Source: Artocarpus heterophyllus (Eukaryota > Streptophyta > Magnoliopsida > Rosales > Moraceae). From it: 64,000 nt of DNA. The position numbers and the translations under genes are program-made. Location: assembly GCA_025403435.1 (NCBI GenBank), contig CM046332.1:1161530-1225529 (forward strand), read 5' to 3'. The notes under the pieces were generated by a model. That model saw only the letters and a list, made by a program, of their open reading frames with translations, was not told the DNA's origin and did not search any database. Positions 62,501 through 64,000 of the stretch are shown one piece after another. Numbering within the stretch: position 1 is the first letter of the stretch; each line of letters opens with the position of its first letter.

Positions 62501-63590
62501 GGCCATACCAGATGCATCAATTGCTATGTTTGGCACTATGACATCCAGGGTTTGTTCTTAGTAAAATCAGGTTACCAATTGGAAATGGAACGCAGAAGAA
62601 AGGAAAGCAATTCGGGACAAGATGGAGACTCTTCTTGGTGGAACAAGTTATGGAATTCAGGAGTACCGAGCAAAGTTAAAATTCACAGTTGGCAAGCCTA
62701 TCATGAAGCTATCCCTACAAAAGTTTAGCTTGCCAAAAGAGGTTTGAATGTGATAAAGACTTGCTTGGGTTGTGGGGAATCTATGGAAGATGCAGCCCAT
62801 GCTCTTTGGAGCTGCTCACGTGCAAGGGAGGTTTGGATGGCTAGTGCTCTTTGGCCTTTACTTAACAAGTTCCCAGGGGGGCCCCATTACTTCACTTTGC
62901 TCCTTCTTGTCCACACATGGCTCCAAGGATGACTTGGACGTCTTCTGCATGATATTATGGAGCATTTGGACTGATAGAAATAAAATGATCTTTGAGGGCC
63001 GCATGAGTGACCATAAGGAAATTTTAGCCAGAGCAGGCTGTGTACTGGGGAATTATACTTGTGAAAAATGGGCCACTCCTAACGATCCTTGACTAGGAAC
63101 CAAGTTAGTCAGCTGGAAGCCACCACCACTTGGTGTTGTTAAGATAAATGTTGATGTAGCCATCAAAAACTACCTTGACTTTTATGGGCGTGGGAATCGC
63201 TATCAAGGATGAGACAGGATGTGTTGTAGGCGCGGCTGCAATTAGAATTGAAGGAAGATTCTCCGCCCACATCGGTGAGTGCTTAGCAGTTCGGGAAGGA
63301 ATTCAAGTGGCCACAAGAAAAGGTTTTACTCATTGGGTGATCGAGACAGATGCAGCAAATGTGGTTTCATAGATAAGATGTCCGATCTTGAGAGCTCCTG
63401 AAAGCTTCCATCATCGACGATGTTTGCGAAGCTATTTCTCATGCTGTTAGTGGATCTGTTTGCTAAGTTTCCCGGAAAGGAAATGCGGTAGCCCACTGTT
63501 TGAAAAAATTTTGCATGTTCGCAGTCTATTTCTTAGTTTGGACCGACTTTGTGCCAAGCTTTATTGGCTTTTTTGTACTAGCTGATCTAG
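59508..63590 (+). pseudogene. LINE ORF2: endonuclease, reverse transcriptase, zf-RVT, RNase H (broken)
   Basis: Starts ATG 59508 with MHVIVWNVHGLRNP, the APE-type endonuclease opening (WN..G), then TAG. EN continues in pieces (FLSETRLKG; MIIGDSNEI near 59895; GSDQRVL near 60165). RT: GARKAPGPDGFH (about 60860), [24 protein letters not shown] (61030-61110), KAYDRVEWSF (about 61270), FRQGCLLS, and LLVDDSIIFG (about 61573), which replaces the usual FADD-type catalytic loop. zf-RVT: CLGCGESMEDAAHALWSC (about 62763). RNase H: GVGIAIKDETG ... ECLAVREGIQ ... IETDAANVV (63185-63370). At least a dozen stops or shifts. A C-terminal RNase H is known in several plant L1 lineages. Confidence 0.85.
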
Positions 63591-63635
63591 CAATTACGTT
63601 ATAAAGCTTCTATTTTTCCTTTGAAAAAGAAAAAA

Positions 63636-63650
63636 ATCCATTAAGAAAAA
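63636..63650 (+). repeat. LINE target site duplication, right
   Basis: ATCCATTAAGAAAAA after the A-rich tail; 14 of 15 match to 51222-51236. Confidence 0.65.
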
Positions 63651-64000
63651 GGAAAACAAATTTTTCACACCTACACTTTCACATAAAATTACAGGAGCAA
63701 GACATGAAAATTAAATCAATAGCGCCATATTGCACAAAAAATATCTTCAGAAAGATGCATTGAGTGCAAAAGAAAGGAACTTTTATAGTAGCCTAGGGCC
63801 CTATGGTCTAATTGTGTAGGGGAGGGAGGTTGGGGAGGGGTGGGTGGAAGTTGTAAGTTCAACCTCGCTTATAATTTTTCTTTTTGTGTTATGGAATGAT
63901 ACATGTTATAACAATTGCTATTTTTTTTTTCTAAAAATAACTTTTAGAGTAGAATCTATATATTTTTTCCTATAAGAAGAACTTTTATAATATGATATGA
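63651..64000. other. Flank beyond the LINE; presumed intron 1 of the GH1 gene
   Basis: Contains a G-rich patch (63819-63850) and AT-rich sequence. No GH1 first exon (signal peptide, FGTSSSAYQ-type segment) is visible on the minus strand, so it lies beyond the window or has been lost. Confidence 0.4.

Larger units (their letters stand above)
51237..63635 (+). mobile_element. L1-type LINE, degenerate, split by copia-2 (about 6.2 kb without the insert)
   Basis: ORF1 and ORF2 remnants in plus orientation, ending in an A-rich tail (GAAAAAGAAAAAA) directly before the right target duplication. With copia-2 and its extra TSD copy removed, about 6.2 kb remains, normal for a full-length plant L1. The 5' part (51237-51464) is the presumed 5' UTR. 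Many stops and frameshifts make it inactive. It is antisense to the GH1 gene and lies in that gene's first intron if exon 1 is upstream. Confidence 0.88.

Noticed and set aside
63783..63870. tRNA- or SINE-like stretch (TGGTCTAATTG ... GTAAGTTCAACCTC)
   Set aside because: The B-box-like part is weak, no acceptor or anticodon stems can be formed, and no second copy was seen; a LINE-mobilised SINE is possible but unsupported.
63651..64000. Search for GH1 exon 1 on the minus strand
   Set aside because: No signal peptide or N-terminal GH1 motif in any minus frame; the exon must lie further on or be missing.

Overview
This window is nuclear DNA from a eudicot plant, probably woody. The evidence is spliced genes with GT-AG introns, AT-rich spacers, a plastid-type sirohaem enzyme, a GH1 beta-glucosidase with the usual plant exon layout, and many plant-type transposable elements. 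I cannot name the species. All reading frames and exon joins below were worked out by eye.

Three host genes are present. (1) Plus strand, 155-3051: uroporphyrinogen-III C-methyltransferase (UPM1/SUMT type), five exons, 373 aa, complete. (2) Minus strand, 9966-6727: an O-fucosyltransferase-family (PF10250) type II membrane protein, six exons, 568 aa, complete. (3) Minus strand, 50926-45174: exons 2-12 of a GH1 beta-glucosidase, every splice phase intact; the first exon is not in the window. Its first intron has received a LINE, so if the gene is still expressed that intron exceeds 12.7 kb.

The rest is mainly transposon strata. 3.7-5.5 kb: relic of a Ty1-copia gag/protease between diverged direct repeats that copy part of the UPM1 3' flank. 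10-25.7 kb: AT-rich spacer with three MITE-like families and a 677-bp non-autonomous hAT element with a perfect 8-bp target duplication. 26.3-35.5 kb: a 9.2-kb Ty1-copia element (copia-1) with about 2-kb LTRs only about 0.5% diverged and a perfect 5-bp TSD, but broken coding capacity. It sits inside an older GC-rich, possibly MULE-like element. 36.45-37.13 kb: a solo copia-type LTR with perfect TSD and a minisatellite next to its TATA box. 42.56-44.93 kb: a probable Ty3/gypsy solo LTR. 51.2-63.6 kb: an L1-type LINE with ORF1, EN-RT-RNase H relics and a degenerate 15-bp TSD, split by a second copia element (copia-2, 51770-57995, perfect TSD). The nesting order is therefore GH1 intron 1, then LINE, then copia-2.

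I found no wholly new multi-gene system. The observations most worth following are the contrast between copia-1's near-identical LTRs and its dead coding region (suggesting mobilisation in trans), the 20-bp palindrome in copia-2's 3' LTR of which the 5' LTR keeps only half, the U3 minisatellite in the solo LTR, repeated short motifs in both copia leaders, and the antisense LINE/copia nest in the GH1 gene.
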